Notes: a model not told the origin generated them from the letters alone. Positions 15,546 through 24,457 are shown, counted from the first letter of the stretch. The stretch: DNA of 46,941 nt from an uncultured Clostridia bacterium (GCA_937901145.1 CALCHE010000091.1:1-46941), one strand, 5' to 3'. Numbers and translations: made by a program.

Positions 15546-16985
15546 TCAGTTGTTAATTATTTTATCACTTTCAATAACATAGTGAATAAGAATTCTGACA
15601 GCAGTAAAGAATCCGTCAATATCAATTCTTTCGTCACGCTGATGAGGTCCGCCGTGACCGTCAGGCATCTGAAGTACCTTATCTTTTCTGTTAGGAAGAA
15701 TTACACTGGTGCCGAGAGAAAAAGCATTTTTCAGCTTACGGGCATAGGTGCCGCCCGACATAAGAACAGACTTCTGATACTCTCCCGTAATTTCAGCAAA
15801 AATACCTTCGAGTACCTCAGGGATTTTGCTGTCCTTATCGATAGAAAAGCCGGGGCTGTTATCCTTATAAACTACCTCAAAGCCAAGCCTGTCAAGTGCT
15901 TCGGCTGAATTGCTTTCGAGTAAAGCAGCATCCATAGTGTCACCGTAGCGGATGTCAAAGGAAACCATAAGCTTTTCATCCTCGATTTTTACCATACCGT
16001 TGGTGCAGGTTGTCTTACCGAAATTCGGATCCTCGTGAAGAATATTGAGACCTTTTCCGTAATAGCAGGAAAGGGCTTCAGCAGCATTTTTAAGAATAGT
16101 ACGGTCACACTCGCAGAGATTCTCACATTCGCTCAGAAGTGAGAACAGAGTAAGTGCCGCATTCTCCGAGCCTTCGGGAATACTTGCGTGCTTTGAAATA
16201 CCCTTGGCTAAAAGCACGATAGTGTTTTCATCAGCTGAAAGAGTGATTTTTTCGTTTACGCTGAGCTTTTCTTTAAGCTCATTATAAAGATCCTCGCTAT
16301 AGACAATTTCAGCTTCAATCTTATCAAGAACAATGTTAAAAGCTTCGCCTGCTGTGATTTTTTTAATATCTCTGAGTGGTTTTACACTCTTCGCCCATAA
16401 GTGGCATATACCCTTTTCACCTGTACTGCAAGGAAAGTCGGCATCGGGAACGAAAGAAATGTCAGGCATTTTCTGCTCGGCGAGATAAGCAAGCATATCC
16501 TTCATACCGCATTCCTCGTCAGAGCCTATAAAAGCATCGATTCGGCTGCCAAGATTAATTCCGCTGTCCTTTAAAAACTTTATGAGACAAAGTGATGCAA
16601 TAATACCTGATTTGTTATCCTCTACTCCCCTGCCGATAAGACTGCCGTCCTTAATAACAGGATTAAATGGCTCAGTGAAAAGCCAGCCGTCGCCCACAGG
16701 AACTACATCACTGTGACTGAAAAGACCGATGGTTTTCTCTCCTTCACCGTAGTGAACAAGTGCATAACCTCCATCATCGTAAACCTTGCTTTCAATTCCC
16801 TCTGATGAAAAAAGTGATGCAGCATAGTTAAGAGCTCTCGCACACTCCACACCGAAGGGAGCCTTTTCTGCTTTTTCGGAGGTAATGGAGGGAATCTTCG
16901 CAAGCTCAATCCACTTTTCTACTATTTCGTCTTTATTATTTTCGAGCCACTGTGTAAACAGAGCATCAATATTTTTATCAATCAT
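15546..16985 (-). CDS. pepV: Dipeptidase PepV-type (M20 family metallopeptidase)
   Basis: Di-zinc aminopeptidase-like enzyme that cleaves dipeptides (479 aa, usual length). FSHSDVVP supplies His91 and the catalytic-site Asp93. VEDNKSG holds bridging Asp123, DEECG the general-base Glu157 and ligand Glu158, VPDADFP Asp181, and the C-terminal GGPHQRDERI the last His ligand. The lid/dimerisation domain (about 190-380) is intact. It lies directly upstream of the peptide importer on the same strand and probably acts on imported peptides. Its leader contains a hairpin that could attenuate transcription (17045-17074). Confidence 0.93.
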   Translation of the reverse strand: MIDKNIDALFTQWLENNKDEIVEKWIELAKIPSITSEKAEKAPFGVECARALNYAASLFSSEGIESKVYDDGGYALVHYGEGEKTIGLFSHSDVVPVGDGWLFTEPFNPVIKDGSLIGRGVEDNKSGIIASLCLIKFLKDSGINLGSRIDAFIGSDEECGMKDMLAYLAEQKMPDISFVPDADFPCSTGEKGICHLWAKSVKPLRDIKKITAGEAFNIVLDKIEAEIVYSEDLYNELKEKLSVNEKITLSADENTIVLLAKGISKHASIPEGSENAALTLFSLLSECENLCECDRTILKNAAEALSCYYGKGLNILHEDPNFGKTTCTNGMVKIEDEKLMVSFDIRYGDTMDAALLESNSAEALDRLGFEVVYKDNSPGFSIDKDSKIPEVLEGIFAEITGEYQKSVLMSGGTYARKLKNAFSLGTSVILPNRKDKVLQMPDGHGGPHQRDERIDIDGFFTAVRILIHYVIESDKIINN

Positions 16986-17044
16986 TATAAAACAACCTTT
17001 CCTGATCTGCTATTAAATTAACTCGTTAAAGTGATAAATTATAA

Positions 17045-17074
17045 AAAATACTCTAAAGTTAATTAGAGTATTTT
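17045..17074 (-). terminator. Strong hairpin terminator inside the pepV leader, downstream of the MATE gene
   Basis: AAAATACTCTAA (17045-17056), 6-nt loop, TTAGAGTATTTT (17063-17074): 12 pairs, followed on the minus strand by TTTTTTAT. It lies between the promoter at 17093-17121 and the pepV start, so it can end MATE transcripts and also attenuate the pepV transcript. Confidence 0.8.
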
Positions 17075-17092
17075 CTGTTTATGAACGTACTG

Positions 17093-17121
17093 ATTATAGC
17101 ATAATATCCGAAACATTTCAA
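17093..17121 (-). promoter_or_regulatory. Sigma-A promoter for pepV
   Basis: Minus-strand TTGAAA (plus 17116-17121), 17-bp spacer, TATAAT (plus 17093-17098), only 7 bp past the MATE stop and upstream of the leader hairpin. Confidence 0.75.
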
Positions 17122-17128
17122 GTGTTAA

Positions 17129-18508
17129 TTAAAGGCTCTGCTTCCGCTTTTTGTCAATAAACTTAACTTTTATGTAAAAGTAGCATATCAACTGAACGGA
17201 GAGAGTAAGTATCCAGCTTATGGGATAAGAGATATAAATAGACTCGATGGTATGATACTGCTCCTGTGAAAAGATGCAGAAAATCCAGAACACACGGAAG
17301 ATACAGATGCCGAAAACAGAAACGATCATCGGCACCACCGAATATCCGAGACCTCTGATAGCACCGACCACCACATCCATCATACCTGCCAGGAAATACG
17401 CGGTAGCTATTATAACAAGTCTTGTCACACCGGCAGTAATAACATCCTCACTGTTAGTATACAGATCGATGAGTTCATAGGAGAAAACATTATAAATTAC
17501 TGCAAAGAAAAGTCCCGTAATAAAAACATAAATGAGAGATGTCGAGAGAACCTTGCCCAGGCGGTCGTACCTTCCGGCACCCTTATTCTGTCCCATAAAG
17601 GCGACAGCACCCTGATGAAAAGCGTTCATCGCCGTAAAGGCGAAGCCCTCTACATTGGCAGATGCTGAATTACCTGCAATTACGATTTTACCGAAGGAAT
17701 TTACCGAGGACTGAATGAGAAGATTAGAAATAGAAAAGAGCATACCCTGAAGTCCTGCAGGAAGACCTATCTGCACTATCCTGAGCAGTTTATGCTTATC
17801 TATTCTGAGTGCTTTAAGCGAAAGCTTTATGGCACTCTTTTCTCTCATAAGCGTTATTACCACCAGAACAGCTGAAACTACCTGAGAAATTGCTGTAGCT
17901 AAACCAACACCGAAAACTCCCCAATGGAAACCGATTACGAAAATGAGATTCAGAACAACATTCACCACACCCGAAGCCGTAAGAAAATAAAGTGAACGCT
18001 GTGTGTCTCCTACCGCACGAAGAACTGCACTGCCGAAGTTATATACCATAACGGCTATCATACCTGCGAAATATGTACGCAGATAAATAACCGAAAGTCC
18101 GATCACATCATCGGGAACCTTCATAAGATGAAGAATCTGCGGAGCAAAGACTATACCGATAACCGTCAGAATAACACCGCTGACTATACTTATGGCCATA
18201 GCCGTATGTACTGTAGCTTTAACCTCATCAGCCTTACCTGCACCGAAGTAGTTAGCGGTAAGAACATTTACACCTACGGAAAGACCGATGAAAAGATTTG
18301 TCATAAGATTTATAAGAGTAGTCGTGGCACCTACAGCGGCAAGAGATTCGTCACCCGCAAAATTACCTACAACGATAATATCAGCCGCATTGAACAGAAG
18401 CTGAAGTATACCCGACAGCATCAGAGGAAGAGCGAATTTCAGCATTTTTTTAAAGATTGAGCCGCTGCACATATCTATTGAATATTTGCCCTGTAAGGTT
18501 TTTCCCAT
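17129..18508 (-). CDS. MATE family multidrug/sodium antiporter
   Basis: Polytopic inner-membrane exporter (459 aa, about 12 transmembrane helices in two halves) of the MATE family. The N-terminal half has FALPLMLSGILQLLFNAADIIVVGNFAG with the conserved helix-1/2 Asn-Asp region, and the second half repeats the fold with GLPAGLQGMLFSISNLLIQ. Such proteins use a Na+ or H+ gradient to expel cationic compounds; the substrate here is unknown. Start chosen with AAGGTAATACAA upstream. It has its own promoter, divergent from the dehydrogenase gene. Confidence 0.9.
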   Translation of the reverse strand: MGKTLQGKYSIDMCSGSIFKKMLKFALPLMLSGILQLLFNAADIIVVGNFAGDESLAAVGATTTLINLMTNLFIGLSVGVNVLTANYFGAGKADEVKATVHTAMAISIVSGVILTVIGIVFAPQILHLMKVPDDVIGLSVIYLRTYFAGMIAVMVYNFGSAVLRAVGDTQRSLYFLTASGVVNVVLNLIFVIGFHWGVFGVGLATAISQVVSAVLVVITLMREKSAIKLSLKALRIDKHKLLRIVQIGLPAGLQGMLFSISNLLIQSSVNSFGKIVIAGNSASANVEGFAFTAMNAFHQGAVAFMGQNKGAGRYDRLGKVLSTSLIYVFITGLFFAVIYNVFSYELIDLYTNSEDVITAGVTRLVIIATAYFLAGMMDVVVGAIRGLGYSVVPMIVSVFGICIFRVFWIFCIFSQEQYHTIESIYISYPISWILTLSVQLICYFYIKVKFIDKKRKQSL

Positions 18509-18533
18509 TTGTATTACCTTCTTTCAGTGTACT

Positions 18534-18562
18534 ATTTTATCACTATCCGATGATTAAGTAAA
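18534..18562 (-). promoter_or_regulatory. Promoter for the MATE gene
   Basis: Minus-strand TTTACT (plus 18557-18562), 17-bp spacer, TAAAAT (plus 18534-18539). Confidence 0.55.
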
Positions 18563-18570
18563 GTTTTTTC

Positions 18571-18599
18571 TTGACATATTTTAAGAAGAAAACTATAAT
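18571..18599 (+). promoter_or_regulatory. Consensus sigma-A promoter for the dehydrogenase gene
   Basis: TTGACA (18571-18576), 17-bp spacer, TATAAT (18594-18599): an exact consensus match, suggesting strong expression. It is back to back with the MATE promoter. Confidence 0.85.
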
Positions 18600-18629
18600 T
18601 ATCTCATAAAATTCAAGGAGGCAACTCAA

Positions 18630-19487
18630 ATGAAAATAGGATTTATCGGTTTAGGAATTATGGGTGAATCAATGTGTGAAAACATCGTAAAAAAGCACAA
18701 TGACACCGTTTACTGTAACGATCACAAGCAAAGCCAGATAGATAAGCTCGCTTCCTTTGGTGCTGTCGGCTGTGCCACAAACACCGAGGTAGCAGAAAAA
18801 GCGGATATCATCATCACAATGATACCCACCTCAGCCCACGTAAAAGAAGCTTATACTGAAATGCTCCCCTATCTTAAGGAAGGAAAAATCTGCATCGATA
18901 TGAGCACCATCGAGCCCGACAAATCAGTAGAGGTAGCAAATATGGTCAAGGCAAAGGGCGCACAGTTTGCTGACTGCCCCGTAGTCCGCTCAAAGGCTGA
19001 CGCCATCGCAGGCACACTCGGTGTCCTCGCAGGCTGTGAAAAGGAAGTATTCGACATCATCGAGCCCATTCTCGGATATATGGGAAGCAAGGTAATTTAT
19101 ATGGGCGAAAACGGTATGGGTCTTGCCGCCAAGATATGCCATAACACCCTCGTCGCACAGATTCAGAACGGTGTAAATGAAACTCTTAACCTGGCTCAGA
19201 AGCTCGGCATTTCTATCGACAATTTCGCTGATGCAGTAGCCGCAGGCGGTGCACAGAATTTTTATATGAACGCACAGAGAGAAAAGCTTAAAAATGAGGA
19301 CTGGACCACTGCCTTTTCCCTGGAAAATATGTGCAAGGACATCACCATCTGCTCACGCATAAGCGAGGTAATGGAATTCGATATGCCCGGTATGAGAGCC
19401 GCCAAATCTGCCATAGATAAGGCTATGGAAAGAGGTTGGGGCAAAGAGGATTTCCGTCAGACCTACAGAATAGTCAGAGGAGACTGA
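18630..19487 (+). CDS. NAD(P)-dependent beta-hydroxyacid dehydrogenase (HIBADH/GarR family)
   Basis: Oxidoreductase of the 3-hydroxyisobutyrate/tartronate-semialdehyde reductase family (285 aa). GLGIMG (7-12) is the Rossmann motif, followed by CNDH; KICHN holds catalytic Lys168 and Asn172. The substrate loop reads CPVVRSKADAIAGTL (116-130), where better-known members have PVSGG. The Arg-Ser variation points to a substrate other than 3-hydroxyisobutyrate, but I cannot name it. GGAGG lies upstream of the ATG. A single-gene unit with a consensus promoter and a hairpin terminator. Confidence 0.88.
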   Translation: MKIGFIGLGIMGESMCENIVKKHNDTVYCNDHKQSQIDKLASFGAVGCATNTEVAEKADIIITMIPTSAHVKEAYTEMLPYLKEGKICIDMSTIEPDKSVEVANMVKAKGAQFADCPVVRSKADAIAGTLGVLAGCEKEVFDIIEPILGYMGSKVIYMGENGMGLAAKICHNTLVAQIQNGVNETLNLAQKLGISIDNFADAVAAGGAQNFYMNAQREKLKNEDWTTAFSLENMCKDITICSRISEVMEFDMPGMRAAKSAIDKAMERGWGKEDFRQTYRIVRGD

Positions 19488-19503
19488 TCTCCGTTTATAA
19501 AAA

Positions 19504-19555
19504 AATGTCATCTTGAGTGTAACGAAAGCTCTTTCACTTCGTTCAAGATGACATT
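19504..19555. repeat. 52-bp palindromic element, also a bidirectional terminator
   Basis: AATGTCATCTTGA (19504-19516) and TCAAGATGACATT (19543-19555) are perfect 13-bp arms, with an inner GAACG-type part (AACGAAAG / TTCACTTCGTT) in the loop. T-runs flank it on the right and an A-run on the left. Its form (TGTCATCTTGAG...CAAGATGACA) resembles dispersed palindromic repeats I know from gut Clostridia genomes. Only one copy is seen here. Confidence 0.65.
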
Positions 19556-19560
19556 ATTTT

Positions 19561-20046
19561 TTATTCTTCTGTTCTTACACCGTCAATATGAATAAACCGT
19601 GCTACATCATAGTCATAGGATGAAAGCGGACGGTCAAATGCATCATTTGAATGGGATGCTACGAGAATTTCAGGATAAAGAGAGGTTATAATTATCGTAT
19701 GGTAAAAATCGCCGTCAGCATCACCGAGCTGAACAACATCACCTATTTCCGCTTCATCCTCCCCTACTTCTCTTCCGAAGGGACCGACTCCCTCATTGGA
19801 GACAAGGAAATTATAAAGATATTCCACACCTGTCCAGGAGGCAGTACGGTTCGAAGCAGAAATATAATACCAGCCGTAAACAGGAGTAAAGTTCATCACA
19901 CCGCTTCCCGCATAAAGACACTGAGAAACAAAGTTGGTGCAGTCACCGCCTATTTCACTGAAGTCAAGAAAACGAGGATTTCTTCTGAACGCCCATTCTC
20001 TCGCATAATCGATTGCCGCCTGACGGTTATAAGGAATTACAGGCAT
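19561..20046 (-). CDS. Small cysteine amidase-like protein (Amidase_6 domain)
   Basis: 161 residues. It begins YNRQAAIDYAREWAFRRNPRF and has GGDCTNFVSQCLYAG (33-47) with putative catalytic Cys36, then DFYHTIII (His116) and SHSND (131-135), the layout of the putative amidase domain often found at the C-terminus of secreted Clostridium and Bacillus wall enzymes. Here the domain stands alone and no signal peptide is present, so either it acts in the cytoplasm/mother cell or it leaves by another route. The start has GAGGGGTG upstream. No clear promoter was identified. Confidence 0.8.
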   Translation of the reverse strand: MPVIPYNRQAAIDYAREWAFRRNPRFLDFSEIGGDCTNFVSQCLYAGSGVMNFTPVYGWYYISASNRTASWTGVEYLYNFLVSNEGVGPFGREVGEDEAEIGDVVQLGDADGDFYHTIIITSLYPEILVASHSNDAFDRPLSSYDYDVARFIHIDGVRTEE

Positions 20047-20081
20047 AATATCACCCCTCGGTTATTATATGCGGGGATGCA

Positions 20082-20116
20082 AAAAATGCTCACACCGATA
20101 TGATGTGAGCGTTTTT
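20082..20116. terminator. Terminator after the carboxylesterase gene
   Basis: GCTCACA (20088-20094) pairs with TGTGAGC (20104-20110). On the minus strand it is followed by ATTTTTTG, on the plus strand by GTTTTT. Confidence 0.85.
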
Positions 20117-20118
20117 AT

Positions 20119-21435
20119 TTATTCACCGACAGGCTTAGTTGTAAGAGTATTGTATATGAGCTTACTCATTTTAAGCTTACCGTTTGATGAAACAGCATCA
20201 CCGAAGGACATAACTTCTTTGTTGCTTTTACATTTATCCCAAACGAGAAGATTTTTATCATCACCGCCCGGATTTCCGTTTTTAACGAAATTACAAAGAT
20301 AATCGGTCATATCCTCGCTTATAGCGTGGTCAGTTTTATCCATCGGTCGCCAGCAGTTTTTCAGCGTACCGAACCAGTACCACAGGTCACTGCTGTGCCA
20401 GGCTCCCTTATCGTCACCGGGAAGCATTCTGCCGAACATCCACATATAGGCTCCGTTTTTCTTCGCCCAGCTTTTTGTCAGGAAATAAAGCACGGCAGGT
20501 GCCATATCATGACTTGTGGAGCCGACCATATAAGGGATATTTTTCGGCTTTGCACCGTCTTTAATGAGTATTCCGTCTTTTACAGGTACGGCAGACATTG
20601 CTGAGCACTTTGTCTTTTTCCATTCACGGAAAAGAATTTCGGGAGGAACCTCACGGAATTCTTCCAAAGTTTTCGCTCCTGTGTTTTTCATAACCTCTTT
20701 CCAGAAGTCATATTTCTTTTCAGGTGTACTTGTCATAAAGGAGCCCATGCCCACACCGCTTGACATTACGGCTGAACGGAAAAGTCCGTCGGTAAGGTCA
20801 CTCTGACAGAGATGCTGAACACTCATAGCACCTGCACTCTGCCCCATAATCGTTATCTTATCACCGTCACCGCCAAAGGCTGAAATATTATCCTTTACCC
20901 ATCTGATAGCGGTAATCTGATCAAAAAGTCCGTAATTTCCTGTGTGACCTGCTTCAGCTTTCAGCTCAGGCAGACAGATAAAACCCATAGGCCCGAGACG
21001 GTAATTCACCGTTACGGAAATAACACCTTTTTTCGCCCATACAGGCCCGTCGAAATGCTTTTCGTGACCGCATCCGCCTGTAAAACCGCCGCCGTGAATA
21101 TACACTAAAACAGGAAGCTTACTGTCGGGTGTGAAATTCTCAGGTGTACGGATATTCAGAAAAAGGCAATCCTCATCGTAAGTATAGGTCTCTCCCTTAC
21201 GGAACTCGTTATAATAGAATATCTTGCCGGGGTTTTCCTCTTCGTTATAAAAGGCTCTCGGCTGATAAGAGCAGTTACCGTAAGCTGTGGCATCATAGAC
21301 ACCCTCCCACTGAGTGACTATCTCAGGATAAGTCCATCTTTTACAGGTGGCATAACGGATACCCCTGAAGTCAACTGCTCCGTCAGAATCCGTACCTTTT
21401 ATTTCCCCGCAGGGAGTAGAAATTATTTTACTCAT
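20119..21435 (-). CDS. Type-B carboxylesterase
   Basis: Alpha/beta-hydrolase of the carboxylesterase/acetylcholinesterase family (438 aa, shorter than the 500-plus usual). Oxyanion-hole HGGGF (114-118), nucleophile elbow GQSAG (Ser200), and a likely catalytic His347 in AWHSSDLWYWFG. The acid residue may be Asp310 in GSTSHD. EDCLFLNI is a family signature. There is no signal peptide, so it is probably cytoplasmic. It starts 3 bp after the stop of the GPH symporter gene, so the esterase probably acts on the imported compound, for example an acylated sugar or glycoside. Confidence 0.9.
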   Translation of the reverse strand: MSKIISTPCGEIKGTDSDGAVDFRGIRYATCKRWTYPEIVTQWEGVYDATAYGNCSYQPRAFYNEEENPGKIFYYNEFRKGETYTYDEDCLFLNIRTPENFTPDSKLPVLVYIHGGGFTGGCGHEKHFDGPVWAKKGVISVTVNYRLGPMGFICLPELKAEAGHTGNYGLFDQITAIRWVKDNISAFGGDGDKITIMGQSAGAMSVQHLCQSDLTDGLFRSAVMSSGVGMGSFMTSTPEKKYDFWKEVMKNTGAKTLEEFREVPPEILFREWKKTKCSAMSAVPVKDGILIKDGAKPKNIPYMVGSTSHDMAPAVLYFLTKSWAKKNGAYMWMFGRMLPGDDKGAWHSSDLWYWFGTLKNCWRPMDKTDHAISEDMTDYLCNFVKNGNPGGDDKNLLVWDKCKSNKEVMSFGDAVSSNGKLKMSKLIYNTLTTKPVGE

Positions 21436-21438
21436 AAA

Positions 21439-22839
21439 TTACTGTTCCTTCTGTGCTTTTTTGAATTCGTCGATTTTATGTTTTGTCTCTGAGTCCATTC
21501 TCCACAGGAATTTAAAGGCTGCCCACGAACCGAGAACAAAGATACCGGGAAGAAGCACTGCTATAATCTTGATACCGGAAACGGTAGCTGCAGGCTGTAC
21601 GGTAAGGCCACCATTATAGCCTATCCAGCCGAGCATAAGAACTGCTGAGGAGTTACCGATAGTCTGACCTACACGGCGTGAAAGGTTAAAGGTGCCGTAG
21701 ATGGAGCCTTCAGTTCTTTTACCTGTAATCATTTCATTATAGTCAATGGCTTCACTGACAAGACCCCACTGCATATAAATGGACACACTGGCAAGACCCA
21801 TGGCTGAGTTACTGAGAATGATGTGAACATAAGGATTAACATCCGTAATCATATGAAGAACGAAAAGTCCGATGTACATAGCTGAGCCTGAAATGAGTCC
21901 GAAACGGATGAACTTTTCGAGTCCGAACTTTTTAGCGAAGAAGGGACCGCCTAAAAGTGTGACTGTCATAAAGGGTGCAGAAATAATCATACCCTTGGAA
22001 ACGAGAGTCAGATCACCGTAAACCACCGAGAAAAGATAGTTTGTAAGGGTGTTACTCACATACTGCATCATACATATACAAAGACCGTGAATGCACAGTG
22101 CCAGAAAAGGTCTGTTCACACGGAAAACATTAAGAATATCCGTTACCTTTATGTTCTGCTGATCCTGACTGACATTTACAGGAGTGGTTCTTTCCTCAGT
22201 CATAGCATAATGACCAAGACACATAGCAAATCCGATAGCAGCACAGATAGCAGCACCTATGGCATAACCTTTGGCATTAGTCTGACCGTACTTTTCGATA
22301 AGCATAGGCATAAGCATCACGGGAACTGCATTACCTACGGCTGAACCGAAGCCGCGTGCAGAGGAAAGAGTTGCTCTGTCCTTATCATTGTCCGCCATAG
22401 CAGAAAGAAGTGAGCCCATGGGGATATTAAACATAGTATATGCGCCTTCATAGAGTATTTTGAGTCCGAAAAGAACGCAAACAAGAGAAAGTCCTTCGAA
22501 AAGAGAAGGTACTGACCAGAGAGCTATGAAGCTGACGCAGATGAGCGGTGCGCTTCTGAGAAGCCAGGGACGGAATTTGCCTTTAGGATTGTTCTTTTTA
22601 GCGAATGCCTTATCCATAAAAGCACCCATAAGCGGATCATTGATGAAGTCCCATACATTCCATATTACGAGCAGAACAGCAAGTAAATCTGTGTCAACCT
22701 TAAGCGCATCGGTGCAGTACATAGCGAAGGTGCTTCCCATAATGGCAAAGCTCATACATCCGCCTGCATCACCGAGACCGTAGCCGATCTTATGCTTCAG
22801 GGTAAGACCCGAAGCCTTTTTTTCCGTTTTAGTTTTCAT
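21439..22839 (-). CDS. GPH-family (MFS) sugar:cation symporter
   Basis: Membrane transporter (466 aa, 12 transmembrane helices) of the glycoside-pentoside-hexuronide family. Family features: KIGYGLGDAGGCMSF at the start of helix 1, WDFINDPLMGAFMDK in helix 2, the cytoplasmic GKFRPWLL loop, and GYNGG near the C-terminus. The substrate is not evident. It sits in a compact operon between an O-antigen-ligase-like gene (26 bp upstream) and the carboxylesterase (3 bp downstream). GGAG lies upstream of the ATG. Confidence 0.9.
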   Translation of the reverse strand: MKTKTEKKASGLTLKHKIGYGLGDAGGCMSFAIMGSTFAMYCTDALKVDTDLLAVLLVIWNVWDFINDPLMGAFMDKAFAKKNNPKGKFRPWLLRSAPLICVSFIALWSVPSLFEGLSLVCVLFGLKILYEGAYTMFNIPMGSLLSAMADNDKDRATLSSARGFGSAVGNAVPVMLMPMLIEKYGQTNAKGYAIGAAICAAIGFAMCLGHYAMTEERTTPVNVSQDQQNIKVTDILNVFRVNRPFLALCIHGLCICMMQYVSNTLTNYLFSVVYGDLTLVSKGMIISAPFMTVTLLGGPFFAKKFGLEKFIRFGLISGSAMYIGLFVLHMITDVNPYVHIILSNSAMGLASVSIYMQWGLVSEAIDYNEMITGKRTEGSIYGTFNLSRRVGQTIGNSSAVLMLGWIGYNGGLTVQPAATVSGIKIIAVLLPGIFVLGSWAAFKFLWRMDSETKHKIDEFKKAQKEQ

Positions 22840-22865
22840 TTTTATTCTCCTTTTTTCCGTAAAAA

Positions 22866-24374
22866 TTACGGTAATTTATTGCATTTTCTTTCTTCATTAT
22901 AAAGCATACCGCCTATAACTGCTATGAAAATATACATAATCGGTGTCGTAAAGGGCTGTGCGATATTCACCGATGCCTGCACCCAATAGGAAACGAGGCC
23001 TGTGAGTAAAGCCACGGCAAGAGTATTTTTTCTCAGCTTTTTTATAACAGCAAAAGCAATCGAACCGATGAGGAACAAATAAGACATACATCCGAAAATA
23101 CCTGTAGTGAGCAGATACTGTAAATACTCATTATGTGCCTGGTCAAGTATTCTCTCTCCGTGCACCTCAGATGCACTGACAACTCTGTAAAGCGCTTCGG
23201 GTCCGACACCGAAAAGCTTTTCCTTGAGTGAAAAATCTCCGAACACATCAATACACTGCTTCCATATTTCGCCTCGGTATGTACCCCAGCTGTCAGTAAT
23301 TCTGAACACACTGTCCAGAGCACCGATACCTACTGTGTTAGCTAAAAGAGTACAAAGAATCAGAGCAGAAATAACTACAGCAAAAAATACGGTATAAACT
23401 TTTCTGAAAAAAATCAGCGATATCTCTTTTTTAGTAAAGATAAAATATATCAGACCGCAGACAACCAGCATTAAAGCTGTAATCAAGGGTGAAGTGATAA
23501 TACCGAGAAGAGCGGAAAGCTCTATATTCGGCTTATCGGCAGCTTTATAAATAAGCAAAAATACCTGAGCAGACAGAATCACTATTATTATGCTGAGGAA
23601 AAACTTTTTAAGCATTTCTTTATCTTCGGAAATAAACAGCGGTACCATCACCAAAGAAAGAACAAAGCCGATTACAAAGCTTTCGCTGGAGGTCACCATT
23701 ATTCCGAAGGAGCCAACAATAAGTGATGTGATGTAAATAATCTGACTCATTCTGTTTTTCGTCTGACAGAAGCCACACACTATCAGTGGAAAAATCAGAC
23801 ACATATAACTGCTGTAAAAGTTCACATTGCCGACGGTAGATATGTAAGCCTGCTTATACTTCATCGGAAGCTCTCCGTAAAAGCCGAGAATGTCGATGTC
23901 GAAACAGTTAAGCACACCGAAAAATGATACAAGAGAAAATGCAACGAGTGAGCAAAGCAGAAAGCTCTGTGAAGGCAGATAATGTCTCGATACTGTAAAA
24001 TAAACGAGAATATAAATCAGAATTATCAGCGCACCCTGATATCTTGACTTCTGCCCTATCCATACATCGGACTGATACTCAGAAAGAACAGCGGACAAAA
24101 GACATATTATACCGAAAATTCCTGTCGCATAATCGACAAGAGAAAAATCAGCCTTTAAGCCTTTATTTTTTAGCACCTGAGAAATTAAGTATATCCCCAT
24201 CGGAACGATAAGTAAAAGACTTAAAGCTAAAAAATAAACGCTTTTCGTTTCTGTGATATTCGTAAAGCCTTTAGTTACAATCAGCGGTAAGCCGAGCATC
24301 ACAAGATCGAGATAAATATTTATCGGATTAAAGCTTTGAGCAGGTCCGGCTTTATTTACTTTAGTTTTTTTCAT
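22866..24374 (-). CDS. O-antigen ligase/Wzy-like polytopic membrane protein
   Basis: 502 residues with about 12 hydrophobic segments. The long external loop before the last helices contains DQAHNEYLQYLLTTGIFG, the Wzy_C/O-antigen ligase signature (His of the AHN motif). Members move polysaccharide or other glycans at the outer face of the membrane; similar proteins in Gram-positives have various glycan ligase roles. It is the first gene of an operon that also contains the symporter and the carboxylesterase. Its promoter is an exact -35 and -10 consensus. Confidence 0.82.
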   Translation of the reverse strand: MKKTKVNKAGPAQSFNPINIYLDLVMLGLPLIVTKGFTNITETKSVYFLALSLLLIVPMGIYLISQVLKNKGLKADFSLVDYATGIFGIICLLSAVLSEYQSDVWIGQKSRYQGALIILIYILVYFTVSRHYLPSQSFLLCSLVAFSLVSFFGVLNCFDIDILGFYGELPMKYKQAYISTVGNVNFYSSYMCLIFPLIVCGFCQTKNRMSQIIYITSLIVGSFGIMVTSSESFVIGFVLSLVMVPLFISEDKEMLKKFFLSIIIVILSAQVFLLIYKAADKPNIELSALLGIITSPLITALMLVVCGLIYFIFTKKEISLIFFRKVYTVFFAVVISALILCTLLANTVGIGALDSVFRITDSWGTYRGEIWKQCIDVFGDFSLKEKLFGVGPEALYRVVSASEVHGERILDQAHNEYLQYLLTTGIFGCMSYLFLIGSIAFAVIKKLRKNTLAVALLTGLVSYWVQASVNIAQPFTTPIMYIFIAVIGGMLYNEERKCNKLP

Positions 24375-24408
24375 AGTTTCACCGCGTTTAGTATATATTC
24401 TGTTTTAC

Positions 24409-24437
24409 ATTATAAAGCTTATCCACGACGGTGTCAA
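24409..24437 (-). promoter_or_regulatory. Consensus promoter for the ligase-symporter-esterase operon
   Basis: Minus-strand TTGACA (plus 24432-24437), 17-bp spacer, TATAAT (plus 24409-24414). Confidence 0.85.
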
Positions 24438-24457
24438 GAGATTTAAAGGTGATAAAA

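Noticed and set aside
22854..22872. CCGTAA/TTACGG hairpin between the ligase and symporter genes as a terminator
   Set aside because: On the transcribed minus strand it is followed by A-rich sequence and the ribosome binding site, not a T-run, so it does not separate the operon.
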